Shown in pieces: positions 32,172 through 42,984 of a stretch of DNA of 64,000 bases. The notes under the pieces were generated by a model that had not been told where the DNA came from, did no database searches, and saw only the letters and a list, made by a program, of their open reading frames with translations. The DNA is from Acheta domesticus. Lineage: Eukaryota; Arthropoda; Insecta; Orthoptera; Gryllidae. Where the stretch lies: assembly GCA_031308135.1 (NCBI GenBank), contig JAHLJT010008756.1, positions 136,635,775-136,699,774 of the forward strand. The letters run 5' to 3'. The stretch's first letter is position 1. Every line of letters begins with the position of its first letter. The position numbers and the translations under genes are program-made.

Positions 32172-32344
32172 CTCTGGCGTATCTAGGGTATGGCAGACAT
32201 GGCACGTGCCATGGGCGCCACTCACAAGGGGCGGTATTTACAGTATACCCGTTAAACAAATAACAACAACTTAATTTGAAGTATGCTGACAGGGGCCCAA
32301 ATTCTATGCTTGCCATGGGCGCATAATACCCAGATACGCCTCTG
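32172..32344. mobile_element. Nested hAT-like MITE in SINE-A
   Basis: Ends CTCTGGCGTATCTAGGG and CCCAGATACGCCTCTG are inverted copies with few mismatches. GGCACGTGCCATGGGCGCC and TGCCATGGGCGCA repeat inside both ends. No clear 8-bp duplication is left. Confidence 0.7.
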
Positions 32345-32505
32345 TTCTGAGGGGAGATACCTAGAAGAGGAAATACCCCCGCAGAACGATGTGTAGGTCC
32401 GCTCCGAATCTCACGTTGCACCAAGGAGAGGAACACCGCCACTTTTCTCTATATAATGTGGAGACTACTGAACGGGACTAAGTAGTTGACGCCCCAGGAA
32501 ACACG

Positions 32506-34360
32506 AATACTCGCTTCGTTTTGTGGGGCTGCAGGCTTCAGCTACTCCACTGCACGTCGCCTTGCACAAAGGCCGTTTGATGAAGCACAAGATAACGAGC
32601 GCAACTCGGAACATGCAGCGGGCCTTGAGTCCGTGACCTTTACACGGCGTTGTGCGGAGTAATACGTGGTGCATTGGAATGGAGAAGGACATTTTTAAAG
32701 CCTTTTTGCTAACGTGCTTATGCTTCGATTATTTAATACAGAACTCAAGGGAAACAAGACTGATTGCAAACCATTCGTCAAATATCCATTTTGTAACATT
32801 TATGCGGTAAGTAAAGCGTTGGACACAGTAGAGCGGACAGCAGACGTTTTGCCGTCAATGGACTTTCGTTGCTAAGGATCCATCAAACATGGATTCTGAC
32901 TACACTACGTGTTAGAGAACGTAATTCACTAAATATATGAACAAGATTTATCCAGTTTTTCTTTACTAAGGTCCTGCAATAAGTTTTTCTTTCGAAAATT
33001 CGCCTTTTTCCGGTGCACGATTACAATAATTGATTTTCTTACGAAGTAAGGGGCGAATGTAGAAAAAATGAATGACAAAGTGAGGTAGCAATACAATTCT
33101 ATCACTTTCTTTTTGAAATTCCGGCTGCAGATTTTATTTCAAAGTAGCTGAAGTCTGTGTTCCGACCCTGCTATGTTTGCTGCAATCAGTGTGATTACGA
33201 TCTTCGTTGCCAAGGATACTGTAAATTGATGCATCCTTGCATATTCGCGGCAAAGTCTAGTGACGAATTGACCTTCAATTAGTCTGAATTTAATTGCGCT
33301 GTTGGAATGCATAATTGCATTTAGTGAAAAATGGGCTTTTAGATACATCTAATTCACGCTGGTGAATTTATTCACAGTTTTCGAATTATTTGCGAAAAAC
33401 CGAAAGCGTGCACTCTAAAATTTTTCTCTTAGGGTTTGGAATGCGGTTTGAAGCTACTTTTACGAAAACTCATACTGAGTGTAACTTTTCTCGTGCTCTG
33501 AAGGTCATGCGCACAAAATTTCATTAAGACCGGAATAAAACTGTAGATTTCTATGAAAAAAAAACAACAACAAAAAAACAAACAATCGGCCAACTAATAG
33601 GTATTCTTCTTTATATAACAGAAAGTAATTGAAAAACAGTAGCCGCAGATACGCTCGACAAACCTTTCAGTGAAAACAACATCGAAATCGAAAGGCAGTT
33701 GTTTGAAATCACAATGCCTTCCTTTCCTATTTGCTCGCTTGTTTTCGTAGTCCATGTCTTTTCTCGTTTCCTGTTGACTTCCGTCTAGTCAATTATAAAA
33801 ACCGATTGAAATTTCTTCCTTGCAGTTACGCTTTCTGCAGACATTACGCGTCATTCCATCTCCACCCCAACTCCCCGCTATTGTCCTCGCTTCCTCCCCA
33901 AAAATCCCATAGATTCCTTCATCCGTACCCCACAAAATCCACCGTGAACTTCTAAAGAAAACCCTCGCGTCAGGTTTTTGACCCTCCACTATCACGATTT
34001 TTCCGTGACTTTTCACGTGGAATTCACTAACTTATACAGTTCTGTACGTAATCGAATGCCAATAATTAAGTTGAAAATATCAACGAAAGTTTCGACCTTG
34101 GATGCTCAGAGCCTACTATCCAAGCACAAATACATTTTTAAAACGTTTATTTTATTGAGAAAGTTAAGACACTTCTTAATGGTCAATAATGTGCCACCCA
34201 CGGGTGTTAAAACGTTTTATATACCCTCTTATGCGCATGCGCGCTCTTACCGGCAATAGACATCTGACCCTTCCACTCTATATTAAGTACATAACACATA
34301 CGGTGTTTTCAAATTGTTTTGATTAAAAAAATGGAATAAAATCACATTAAATATTACACA
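32506..34360. other. Largely featureless; weak repeat D similarity at about 32935-33065
   Basis: The block TTTATCCAGTTTTTCTTTAC, GGTCCTGCAATAAGTTTTTC and TTTCCGGTGCACGATTAC resembles inverted repeat D (compare 60760-60850). The rest is AT-rich without supported features. Confidence 0.4.
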
Positions 34361-34472
34361 AGACGATAAAGATACTTCATCTACTCGAGAAAGATGCCTC
34401 GCTCTTTCCTATCGTCGCTCGTGAGGTAAAACCCTCATCTCGTAGATAAAGTATCGTAGATGTTTATCGTCT
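34361..34472. repeat. Imperfect palindrome
   Basis: AGACGATAAAGATACTTCAT...CTCGAG pairs with CTCGTAGATAAAGTATC...TTTATCGTCT, the right arm having a 7-base insertion. It could be a small hairpin MITE; no second copy was seen. Confidence 0.65.
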
Positions 34473-35019
34473 AATACAGTGTTCTGAAGCGGGAGTCCGT
34501 GGCACGAGGGCCACGACGAAATCGCCCCTCCACGCAGTTCATTACACAGCCACCAGAGACAATGCCATCCCTATTGTAAAAGGTGGGGTTACTAATGCTC
34601 ATAATAGTTCCCTTTCCTAGCGCTAGTTGCGCAGAGAAGTTCGTGGCATGCTACGGTGCCACGATTCGTGCCACTGCCTCCAATAGAAGACCTTGACACC
34701 ACTGGTCTAATATAATAAATTATTTTTCTACAGTACCGGCAGCAAATAACAGTACTGACAGCGACTCTGACAGTTCGATGCGCTGTTGCCATACATTACT
34801 ACGCCTTAATACGTCTTAATATCGTGTTCGTAACCTTCGCCAAAGCCGAACATTATCGCATCTTCCACTGCTTGTGTGTGAGATGAGCGGCAACGCTGAA
34901 CCCTGGCTGTGAGAAAGAAAACAAACTCTCGCAAGCTGATTGCTCCACAGCAGGTCACATGACGTTCCATTGCACATGGCGAGAGGACTGCCAGAGTCGC
35001 TTATTCGCTGCCAGTGCTG
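34473..35019. other. No feature recognised
   Basis: Mixed sequence; no supported coding, RNA or repeat signal. Confidence 0.45.
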
Positions 35020-35258
35020 TATATTGCGATTTTTAAAACTCTGCCCCTGAAGCCCCTATGGCCACGATGGAATATCACACGGCATTTATCGTCTTTCTCG
35101 GTCCTGCTGCTAAATGTGGCATGATCGCAAGCACCGCTCGATACGGTCGCAATCATGCTGTATCTAGCGGCACCACCGAGAACTTCGCGAAATACCGTGA
35201 CATATTCCATCGTGAAGACGGGCCTTGAGGGGCAAAGCTAAGAAATCCGCAGTGTAGT
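35020..35258. mobile_element. Hairpin MITE, family A
   Basis: From TATATTGCGATTTTTAAAAC to TTAGAAATCCGCAGTGTA in the same arrangement as at 10672. It lies just inside the inner end of the right repeat arm; if the arms really extend inward, its partner would lie in the N gap. Confidence 0.82.
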
Positions 35259-35564
35259 ACTTCGCCTTTCTCGTTTTCCCGCTGATTGTCAAGAGTCTTG
35301 GCCGTCGCGACGTCTGGCCGTTGCGTTGCCGCGTCCGTCGCCCGTCCTGCCATCGGCATGCTGGTCGCCGCGCCGCGTCCTCACCTCAACCCCCCCCCAC
35401 CCCGCCTCGCCCCGGCGCGACGTCCGCGCTGCGTCAAAAAACAAGCTCATGACGCGGCGCGCCGGCATGCGCAGAGGGGGGTAGGAGGGGGGGGGCAAGC
35501 GGAGACGGGATCTACCGGTCGGGCGAGCGCGCGCCGTCGCCAGACTGCGACTGGAGAAGCGGGC

Positions 35565-35612
35565 TCGGGAGGTCGGCTGTTCGAATCGCGACTGTGGCGG
35601 ATTTGTTCAGTG
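35565..35612 (+). mobile_element. SINE-A head relic
   Basis: GGAGGTCGGCTGTTCGAATC followed by GCGACTGTGGCGGATTT matches the B-box end of the SINE-A head. It is also in the left arm at about 6995-7043. Confidence 0.45.
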
Positions 35613-35761
35613 AGGAGAAGCGGTGTTGGTTGTGTCTCTGCGCGGATGAGAGTTGGGAAGGTTGGGTGGCCTGATCGAGTGGGCGGCCCTCATGGGCCTG
35701 CGCTTGCCTGCGGACCACCAGTGTTGCCCCATGCTTATTGTTGCGGCTCCGCGGGAGGGGG

Positions 35762-36280
35762 AGAGGTGGCTCAGTGCATCAACTGATGTCACTGCAGTTC
35801 CTCTGACCGAGAGGTAGGATTTTTGACACTAGCTTGTCATTTTTGACACTAGGTCGAATTCGGTCGCTGTCCGGAAGAGAATTCTAGCGGCCGGCTGCTT
35901 TGATCGGTAGCTTATCGTGGTTTCTCCGATCAACATCAGGCGAATGCCAGAGCAGTACCCTAACAGGCCACAGACCGCGAGCGATCTTTCCTTCCTCTTC
36001 CTTGTCCTATCCTCAGCCCTTACATATACATATTAGCATGTACTACCTACCACACATGCCGAGAGACCGATCGAGAGCTTACAGCTTGTCCCGATTGGGG
36101 CGGTGCCACGCTGGTGGGAGATACCTGCTTCAGGAAAATCCCACTATCCGACGTCCGCGCGGGATCTCGCCATCCAGCAGGGGAAGACCACCGCCACTTC
36201 CCGAGCAAAAACATGCACTACACGTACACGACTAATGACCCTAGTAGTTGACGCGCCCGGAATTACTAATAACAATCAAT
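35762..36280 (+). mobile_element. SINE-A, near full length (reference copy)
   Basis: SINE-A is described from this copy and the others. The head GAGGTGGCTCAGTGCATCAA carries an A-box-like TGGCTCAGTG; other copies also have GGTTCGAATCC-type B boxes (deleted here). The body holds GGTCGAATTCGGTCGCTGTC, GAATTCTAGCGGCCGGCTGC, TTTCTCCGATCAACATCAGG, a TCTTTCCTTCCTCTTCCTTG block, a CA/TA-rich middle, GCTTGTCCCGATTGGGGCGG, GGGAGATACCTG, a GATCTCGCCATCCAGCAGGG block and an end at GGAATTACTAATAACAATCA. SINEs are RNA polymerase III transcripts moved by LINE enzymes; about 520 bases is long for the class. Confidence 0.85.
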
Positions 36281-36799
36281 TGTGCAGCCCCGATGGCCCT
36301 CCGCTTGTCTGCGGGCCACCACTGTGGCCCTGTGCATATTGTGGCAGCACTGTGGGAGGGAAGTGGCGCTCCCCTCCTGCCCTGTGAGAGGCGAGTGACC
36401 CGCGGGCCACCGCTGATTAGCCTGGCCCTCCGTTCTTGCATTTGCACTCCCGCGCGTTAACCAAACACGGAGCGCGCGCGCGATGCTTTTGCATTTTCAT
36501 CGCGCCCCGTTGTTTGCACCGGGCGATGCCCTGCTCACTCGAGCTCCACCCCTCACATTCGCCTCTCCTTACAATTCAGGTGCGTCGCCATTAGAAGAAG
36601 ATGAAAATATATTAAGGAAAAGTAATGTCTGCTTGACATCAATATGCTTAACTTACGGAAGACTGCACGTCGAAATGCGGAAAGATGTATTGCTGTCGAC
36701 TGAAAATAGAAAGGGGTGTTTCTTTAGTATTATAGTTTGCACTGGCCTGCATTGTTGCGCTACATCTCACGCCTGGAGCTCCCAGAAGCAAAGAAAATT

Positions 36800-37001
36800 C
36801 TAACATTAATAATAACATAATATTAATAATATTAATAATAATTTATTTGGAACAGCCCACATTTTGTGCAAAGTATTGTAGAAGCACCGATAGTCCCTAG
36901 TTCTTCTCCTTAGGTAACTGTTGCAACCTGGAGTAGATTTTATTTTGAGCCGACTCTTAACATTTTTAGTCGTGAAGTAGTGGAATAATAATAATATTAG
37001 C
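36800..37001 (+). mobile_element. Non-LTR retrotransposon 3' UTR with AAT-type tail
   Basis: Equivalent of 5608-5800, in the opposite orientation. CACATTTTGTGCAAAGTATTGTAG corresponds to the last codons and stop of the element's reading frame, followed by the shared 3' UTR and a short ATA/AAT tail directly before the SINE head at 37002. Confidence 0.72.
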
Positions 37002-37255
37002 CGGTCCGGATAGCCGAGATCGCCAAAGCAGTAGTGCCGTGGCGATATTGGACGGAAGGTTCGCGTATTCGAGTTCCGCCTCGGGCATAGGTGTGTTTGT
37101 GTGTGTGTCGTCCAATCACCCCTCATTATCATCATCATTCCATCTTCTCTTCCTCCAGAACTAACAACTTTGCTGGATAAAAATCGGATTCCTCTTAACG
37201 CTGATCTCCTGATGAATCGAGATGCAACTGCCACCTAGCTAAAATGATAACTTAG
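37002..37255 (+). mobile_element. tRNA-derived SINE (Leu/Ser-like head), right-arm copy
   Basis: Head CCGGTCCGGATAGCCGAGAT with CGCCAAAGC (type II tRNA A-box region) and GTATTCGAGTTCCGCCTCGG (B-box region) about 75 bases later, then a GTGTGTTTGTGTGTGTG tract and a body to about 37255. It inserted next to, or was primed at, the LINE tail. Confidence 0.66.
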
Positions 37256-37617
37256 CCCCGTTAAGTGCCGGTGCATGTATGCGTGGTCCGAGACGGCCCA
37301 TTCGCGAAAAAAAAAAGGAATAAGTTCTCTATTAGTGATTTTCGCGGGGACCCGCGAAACGCGTTTCGCGGACGTCCTGTTAAGTTCCGTCATTCTCTTC
37401 CCCTTCGTGCGTTGCCGTTTTTTGGATCGTCTTCATTGCCCGTGGCTCCATTGCGGGCGCGCAGCAGAAGAGCAGTGCCGTCTCGCCGCCCTCTTTTTCA
37501 GTCCGAGGCCATCTGGAGGCCTCGTCGCGCACAGCGCAGCAAAAACACCCCCTCTTCCCCCTCGCCAGGGGCTCTTCTTTACAAGGGTCACAGGTTCACG
37601 CGACACTCAAAAAAATC

Positions 37618-38292
37618 CACAAAACTAGCGTGCCCGTGCGAGAACTCTCGCGTGCTTAACCTCACCCGTTTCCTTATTTTTCCATTTTTTAAGCCTGAAA
37701 TATGTATTTTTCTTGAAGACCCTCTTATCCTCCGTCACTTGTTCCATGTGTCACCTTGTAATTGGTAACAATATAATACACCCTTGTCACCACGAACTAT
37801 TCTTATTTACCTTTATTATCCAGTAAAGAGGTACACCAGTGTAATTCCATCGCATAGAATATCAAGTAATTAGTAAATCCACTTACTGTTCCAGATTCTA
37901 CAGGCTCTGAACAAGTGGTGTAGAATCGAGAAGTGCCGAACCAGCAAACATATATTAGAATGGTGAAGATCTCATCCTGTAGAATGCAGTGTGAGGAACG
38001 TTTCTTTGAGGCCTCTGGCCTCAAAATTTTAGATTTTAAGGGATTTTTAGATTTTAAGATGCATTTAACGATATAGATTCAAAAAAACTCTGATGTGCAT
38101 TGCGGTTTGCATTTTACATGAATATTGAATTGTGGTTTTTTGAACAAATCCTTCATATTTTTTAAGTCAACAGGCAATTCTTCACGTCTCCGTGAAATTT
38201 TCTTTAGAGACCTCATTTATAAAGATTGGTTGCGTGTGAGAGCCACAAAGGTAAAGTATACTACTGAAATAATATAGGAGGCGATAGAATAT
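37618..38292 (-). repeat. Dispersed repeat H, copy 2
   Basis: Inverted, nearly identical copy of 4315-4990. Confidence 0.78.
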
Positions 38293-38994
38293 TCCCTTCG
38301 TTATTACTATCTCATTAATAGTATGACTTTCTTCGACTCCTCTTTTAATAATTTCAGTAACGGTATTACATTGACGAACCGATTTGGCCGCATCACTGTT
38401 CACGTTCTCGAAACACCACCTCGTTCCATAAGAATAATTAGGTACCACATGACTTCGCTTCTGTGTATTCGTTGGGCGCCTTCATCGGAGCATGTTCACA
38501 CTTACGCAGCGAACTAGTTAAGGCATGCTAGCTATAAATCAGTTGTAAGATTAGATTTAGCTAGATTACGAGTACCCTTTTTCTGCAAAAGCCAAGTAGT
38601 GCTGCGGTGCGTTTCTGGGACTTGAAATTGGGTTAATAATCTCCTTCCCTATTCCTGCTTTCCTATTTTTCTTCTCTATGCTCCAAATGTTTAATTAATT
38701 CTTAATAAAGGTCACACAGCCGAGCGCATGCACAGAAATACTTCCATTGAAAGCACGCAGAAAGAAATGTTACACTGTACTGAAAGTACTCGGATGGCGC
38801 AATTCAGTTGTTACCCCGTAGACTCCCCAAAATTCACGAAGAAAACTTACAGATCGTGTATGCGCGACTTTTGGCTTTTACATTTACAATTTGGGACCTT
38901 GAAATTTCTGTACAGAATCTGTATGAGAATGTGCACGAAAACTGTACCGTGTATTCCGGGCTGCGAACTGATGTGGCAATGTAGTGCGTCTCAT

Positions 38995-39167
38995 TGTGTG
39001 TAAGGAGGGAAGAAGATCAGGCAGAGAAATCGTACGCAATCCGTGACCCTTTCGATGAGATTCTGCTCTGGTATTCATGTGGTATTCGTCGGAAAACCAG
39101 CGGATAACCAGCAAGTGTCTGCTAGAATACTGCTGCAGACAGTATGTGAATTCGACCTTTACTTGGG
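38995..39167 (-). mobile_element. Degraded SINE-A fragment, right-arm copy
   Basis: Equivalent of 3445-3620. Confidence 0.5.
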
Positions 39168-39170
39168 TTT

Positions 39171-39377
39171 TTATTTCTTGGCGCGTGGGGGGGTGTCTTC
39201 CCGATAGAATATCACATGATATTTCGCGTCCTTCTCGATGGTGCCGGTAGGAATCGCATGATTGCACTGCTCGATACAGTCGCGATCATGTAACTCCTAA
39301 CAGCGCGATCGAGAACGACGCGAAATATCGTGAGATATTCCATCGTGAAGACAAGCCCCCACGCGCCAAGAAATAGA
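39171..39377. mobile_element. Hairpin MITE, variant of family A, right-arm copy
   Basis: Equivalent of 3236-3440. Compared with it the stem lacks single extra bases (for example ATATTTCGCG against ATATTTTCGCG), the kind of difference that dominates between the arms. Confidence 0.75.
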
Positions 39378-39816
39378 TGTACAGGGTGTCTTGAAAATCC
39401 AGCAACTTCGGGGCTCGAAGGCGAGGCTCCCCAGTGGGAGATGCTGCAGCGATAAAAGCTGTTGCTCTGGTCCGGGTGCACGGTGCGCAACAAATTTGGA
39501 AAACGTCCCTGTAAAGTACCTCTAAATTTCAAAGAAAACTTTCAAAATCGTAGGGCTTCAAGACGGGCCAGATCAATCTCGGAATTTGGCAAAAATTCTA
39601 CAATCAGTTCTGGCAGCTAATGATGTTCACGAAGATGCTGATGGATGGACGGACGGACGGACGGACTCACGGAGAGACGTTTTAAAAAATCAACTTTTTC
39701 TCTAAGCCAAGGGATACTAAAATGTGTATTTCAGTTGACGTATGGCAATAACTATTTTCCATTGCGTTGCTTAATGTTCTTTAGACTATGTGTACTACTC
39801 CGTATATACATACGTA

Positions 39817-40060
39817 CAGGGGGGGATTCAGCCGCTCATTTGGGGGGGGGCGTGGCATCGTAGAATTTTGTTAAATAATAAACATTATTATATTGTGTAT
39901 TTATGTTCTGTAGATATACTATACGATATTATTGTTGAAGTAAGTACATAATTGGAACATAAATATTTAAATCAATTTCGCCATATAAACGAAGGTAAAC
40001 GAAAACCAAGCCTTGGGGGGGGGGGGCATGGCCCCATGGTCCTTCCTGAATCCGCCAGTG
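39817..40060. mobile_element. hAT-like MITE, right-arm copy
   Basis: Flanked by CATACGTA at 39809-39816 and 40061-40068, the reverse complement of the TACGTATG duplication of the left-arm copy. It is about 15 bases longer than the left copy, mostly in G runs. Confidence 0.88.
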
Positions 40061-40383
40061 CATACGTATACGAGAAAGTATTGCTATACTCATTTTCCAC
40101 GGCGTGAGGGCACAATGGACACTTATGGACCGTTATTCTTACGGAAGAATCTTGTGCACTTTTGCCAAATCGTCTTGTTGCAGAAGTAAGAATAAAAAAC
40201 ATAGTCTTGTGGAGAAAATGACGAGGAACACGATGGTAATCATGGAAAATGTGTCATTCATTTGCTTTTTGAATAAAATATTAAAAACTGCGCAACTGCG
40301 ATTTCTGCGCAACTGACTTTTTGAACACAATTTTATTCAGACCGTTAAAACATATCAAAAATTGGTGGAAGTGTCAGTAAAAT

Positions 40384-40626
40384 TATAATGCGATTTTCTA
40401 ACGTTGCCTCTCAATGCCTGTCTTCACGATTGAATATGTTAATATTAAATATGTATTTCTCGTCTTTCTCGCATGTGCCGCTCGTTATAGCATGATCGCG
40501 ACCGTATCTAGCAGTGCCTGCGATCATGTGACATCTATCGCCACGACAGAAAGACTCGAAATACCGTGTGGTAGTCCATCGTGGCTATAGGGGCTTGAGA
40601 GGAAGCGTTAGAAAATTCGTACTATA
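40384..40626. mobile_element. Hairpin MITE, family A, right-arm copy
   Basis: Equivalent of 2014-2256. Confidence 0.8.
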
Positions 40627-40639
40627 GTGCCAGTACTCC

Positions 40640-41035
40640 AAAACGGGTGTGTGCCGGGCGATTGGCGTGGGCGTGGGCGTGTGTGGCGGGGAGGTGACCC
40701 GGCGCCCGTTGGCGGGGTGAGGGCGTGGCCGCTGATATTTTTGCCCCTGTGAGCGAGGGGTATGGAAGGGGAGGGGAGGGGGCGTGCGTACGCGCTGGCG
40801 GCTTCAAAGGCGGCGGAATCCGAGCGCGCACACACGCGCGCGCGCCTGTCCGTCCGCCCACGTGCACGCGCCGGCACGCCATCGATTGGGCGCTCGCCCG
40901 CCCCGCACACCACACGTCCGCACCTTCGCTCGGCCCCCTCAACCCCCCCCCCCCGCTCCCACACACATCGTCCTGCCCGGCGCACACGCCTAGCTCTTTC
41001 CGCCGCATCCCCACTCATCCCATGCCCAAGCCCTG
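40640..41035. other. GC- and CpG-rich low-complexity segment, right-arm copy
   Basis: Equivalent of 1640-1990; here slightly longer and with more substitutions and indels than most of the arm. Confidence 0.6.
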
Positions 41036-41041
41036 CCCCCG

Positions 41042-41049
41042 AATTATTG

Positions 41050-41090
<41 letters not shown>

Positions 41091-41177
41091 TTTCCACTAC
41101 ATCACGACTAAAGATGTTATGAGTCGGCTGAGTATAAAATCTACTCCAGGTTGCAGATCTAGGGACTGTCGGTACCT
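41042..41177 (-). mobile_element. Non-LTR retrotransposon 3' UTR and (TAA)n tail
   Basis: Reading on the minus strand, the stop codon at about 41178 is followed by a short 3' UTR containing CAACCTGGAGTAGATTTTAT and a TAA microsatellite tail at 41042-41090. About 22 bases present in the other copies (around CTCCTTAGGTAGCTGG) are missing here. Confidence 0.78.
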
Positions 41178-41417
41178 CTACAATACTTTGCGCAAAATGT
41201 GAGCTGTGCCAAATAAAGCAATTTCTTGCACTTTCCAGTCTTTTGAATGATCTAGGAGTTTTGCCAAGTTCTTACACAAATTTTGCGGAACAAATCCCAG
41301 AGCTCCGATAACTATCGGGACAACCTGTGCTTTTACGCCCCACATTCGACTGATCTCGATTTCCAAACTCTTGTATTTAAGACGTTTCTCTGCCTCCTTG
41401 GTTACGACATTTTGATC
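41178..41417 (-). pseudogene. C-terminal fragment of a non-LTR retrotransposon reverse-transcriptase protein
   Basis: About 79 open codons on the minus strand end at the TAG before the 3' UTR. The order KEAEKRLKYKSLEIEI, then MWGVKAQVVPIVIGALG, then ALFGTAHILRKVL is the well-known C-terminal tail of reverse-transcriptase proteins of a widespread invertebrate non-LTR group. This tail follows the polymerase domain, which is missing; the open part starts at a TTA microsatellite (41420-41467), where upstream sequence has been lost. The element's enzyme would copy its own RNA into the genome; this fragment is inactive. Confidence 0.75.
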
Positions 41418-41418
41418 G

Positions 41419-41467
<49 letters not shown>

Positions 41468-41534
41468 TTATATTATTATTATGACATTTAATTTGGATTA
41501 ATTCGACTTCTTCCACTCACCCCTTACAACCTCT

Positions 41535-41765
41535 CTCTCTCTCTCACACACACCCTCACACACAAACACACACACACACACAAACACACACAAACACACT
41601 CACACACAAACACACACACACACACTCACACACAAACACACTCACACACAAACACACTCACACACACACAACTCACACACAAACACACTCACACACACAC
41701 TCACACACACACCACTCACACACACACACACTCACACTCACACACACACACAGACACACACACAA
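41535..41765. repeat. Interrupted (CA)n microsatellite
   Basis: A long array of CA, with TCACA and AACACA interruptions in regular spacing (CTCACACACAAACACA units). Preceded by a short CT run. Confidence 0.95.
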
Positions 41766-42984
41766 GCGCGCGCTTACACGAACATGGGCATACACTACAC
41801 TCGCGCTCACGTCGGGAGACCAGCCAAGAGCTCTTCCCTTGGTGAGGCAGTATACAGCTGGGGGAGATCTGGCTGGGGAAAGCTGTCCAAGCCGATGTGT
41901 AGACGGCATGATTGCAGAACATGCAAATTCGTGTCTTGAGGTATTCGACATAAAAGGTGTAGCCAAATATTTTAAGTAACCTATAGTGTGTAGTTTTAAA
42001 CTAAATGAATCACGTATATAAAATCAAATATAGAGTTGAAAATTAAATGTATTTAAGTAAATGTGGAACGATAAAGGTTTTAAAGCAAAATGTGCATAAT
42101 AATTAGCAATTTGCAGAAATATGATTATTAGAAAAACACGCGAAATATGCAAGGTACGAGTATGCGTCATTTAATTACATTTAAACGATTAGAATTGGGC
42201 GCTTCATGTACGCATCGAGTGAGCGTACTTTCAGATCACGTGGGAAAATGTGTATGTGCATTGAAATCAGATTCCTTGTAATCAGGGCTTGATTTCTGGC
42301 GAAACGCGCCGGAACGGCGTTGTGGGACCTCGGGAATAATTATTAAATTATACTATAAATGTATCATTATTTCTATTAAATTGATAAGTAATTTGAGGTG
42401 GGTTCCGGAACTAAAATTGTATAAATCAAGCACTGCTTGAAATTATATTAAAATATGTAAAGAAAAGTGAAATATAACAAATTTTAATTCACTGAGAGTG
42501 TCTTGCAAAGTCTCACAAATATTAAATGGAAGTATGTTTTAGCTGTAATAATACCAATGTACAGTAAATCGTTCCCTGGGGTTATGTAAGACTGCTAATT
42601 GCTAGATGCGGGAAGTCTAGCGGGGCCGAGTGTCGGGCGCGAGGATGCGCCTGTGGTGGAAGGAGGTTGGTGGGCTAGTCCGGCGCACCGATTTTTGCTC
42701 GCTCTGCGCAGCACCTTGTTTGCGTCACGAACCACGTGACCGCAACACGAGCACTTCGTTTGAAAAGCCAGACCACACGCCGGCCGTCATGTTGCATGGA
42801 GAGGGAAAAAAGTGTTGAGAAACATTTTGAAAGTGGCATAAAGTGACAATTATCAACCGCGACGTACTGAAAAAAAAATACGCTTAATGTTTAATTGAAA
42901 TAGAATATATATATTTTTTAAAAAATGCTTCATATATCTGTTTCAATGACTCGTAACAATGTAATAATTTTAGTATCCGGCTGC

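Larger units (their letters stand above)
31445..32505 (+). mobile_element. SINE-A split by two later insertions
   Basis: SINE-A segments are 31445-31584 (two head-like blocks, the second with GTCCTAGGGTTTCGAATCTC), 31912-32171 (GTCGAATTCAACCGTTATCC to the CTTACAGAT block) and 32345-32505 (GGGGAGATACCTAG to TTGACGCCCCAGGAAACACG). The gaps are filled by a hairpin element and a hAT-like element. Confidence 0.8.
35427..42984 (-). repeat. Right arm of the >7.2-kb inverted repeat
   Basis: Reverse complement of 1-7180. It continues without break into unrelated sequence on its inner side, whereas the left arm ends at the N gap. The left arm's partner for sequence beyond 42984 is outside the window. 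Stretches 36281-36800, 37256-37617, 38293-38990, 39378-39816, 40069-40383 and 41770-42984 contain nothing recognised. Confidence 0.93.

Noticed and set aside
1..42984. A gene-carrying giant transposon such as a Maverick/Polinton with the arms as terminal repeats
   Set aside because: No polymerase, integrase, capsid or ATPase coding sequence was seen in arms or spacer, and the arms consist of ordinary repeats.
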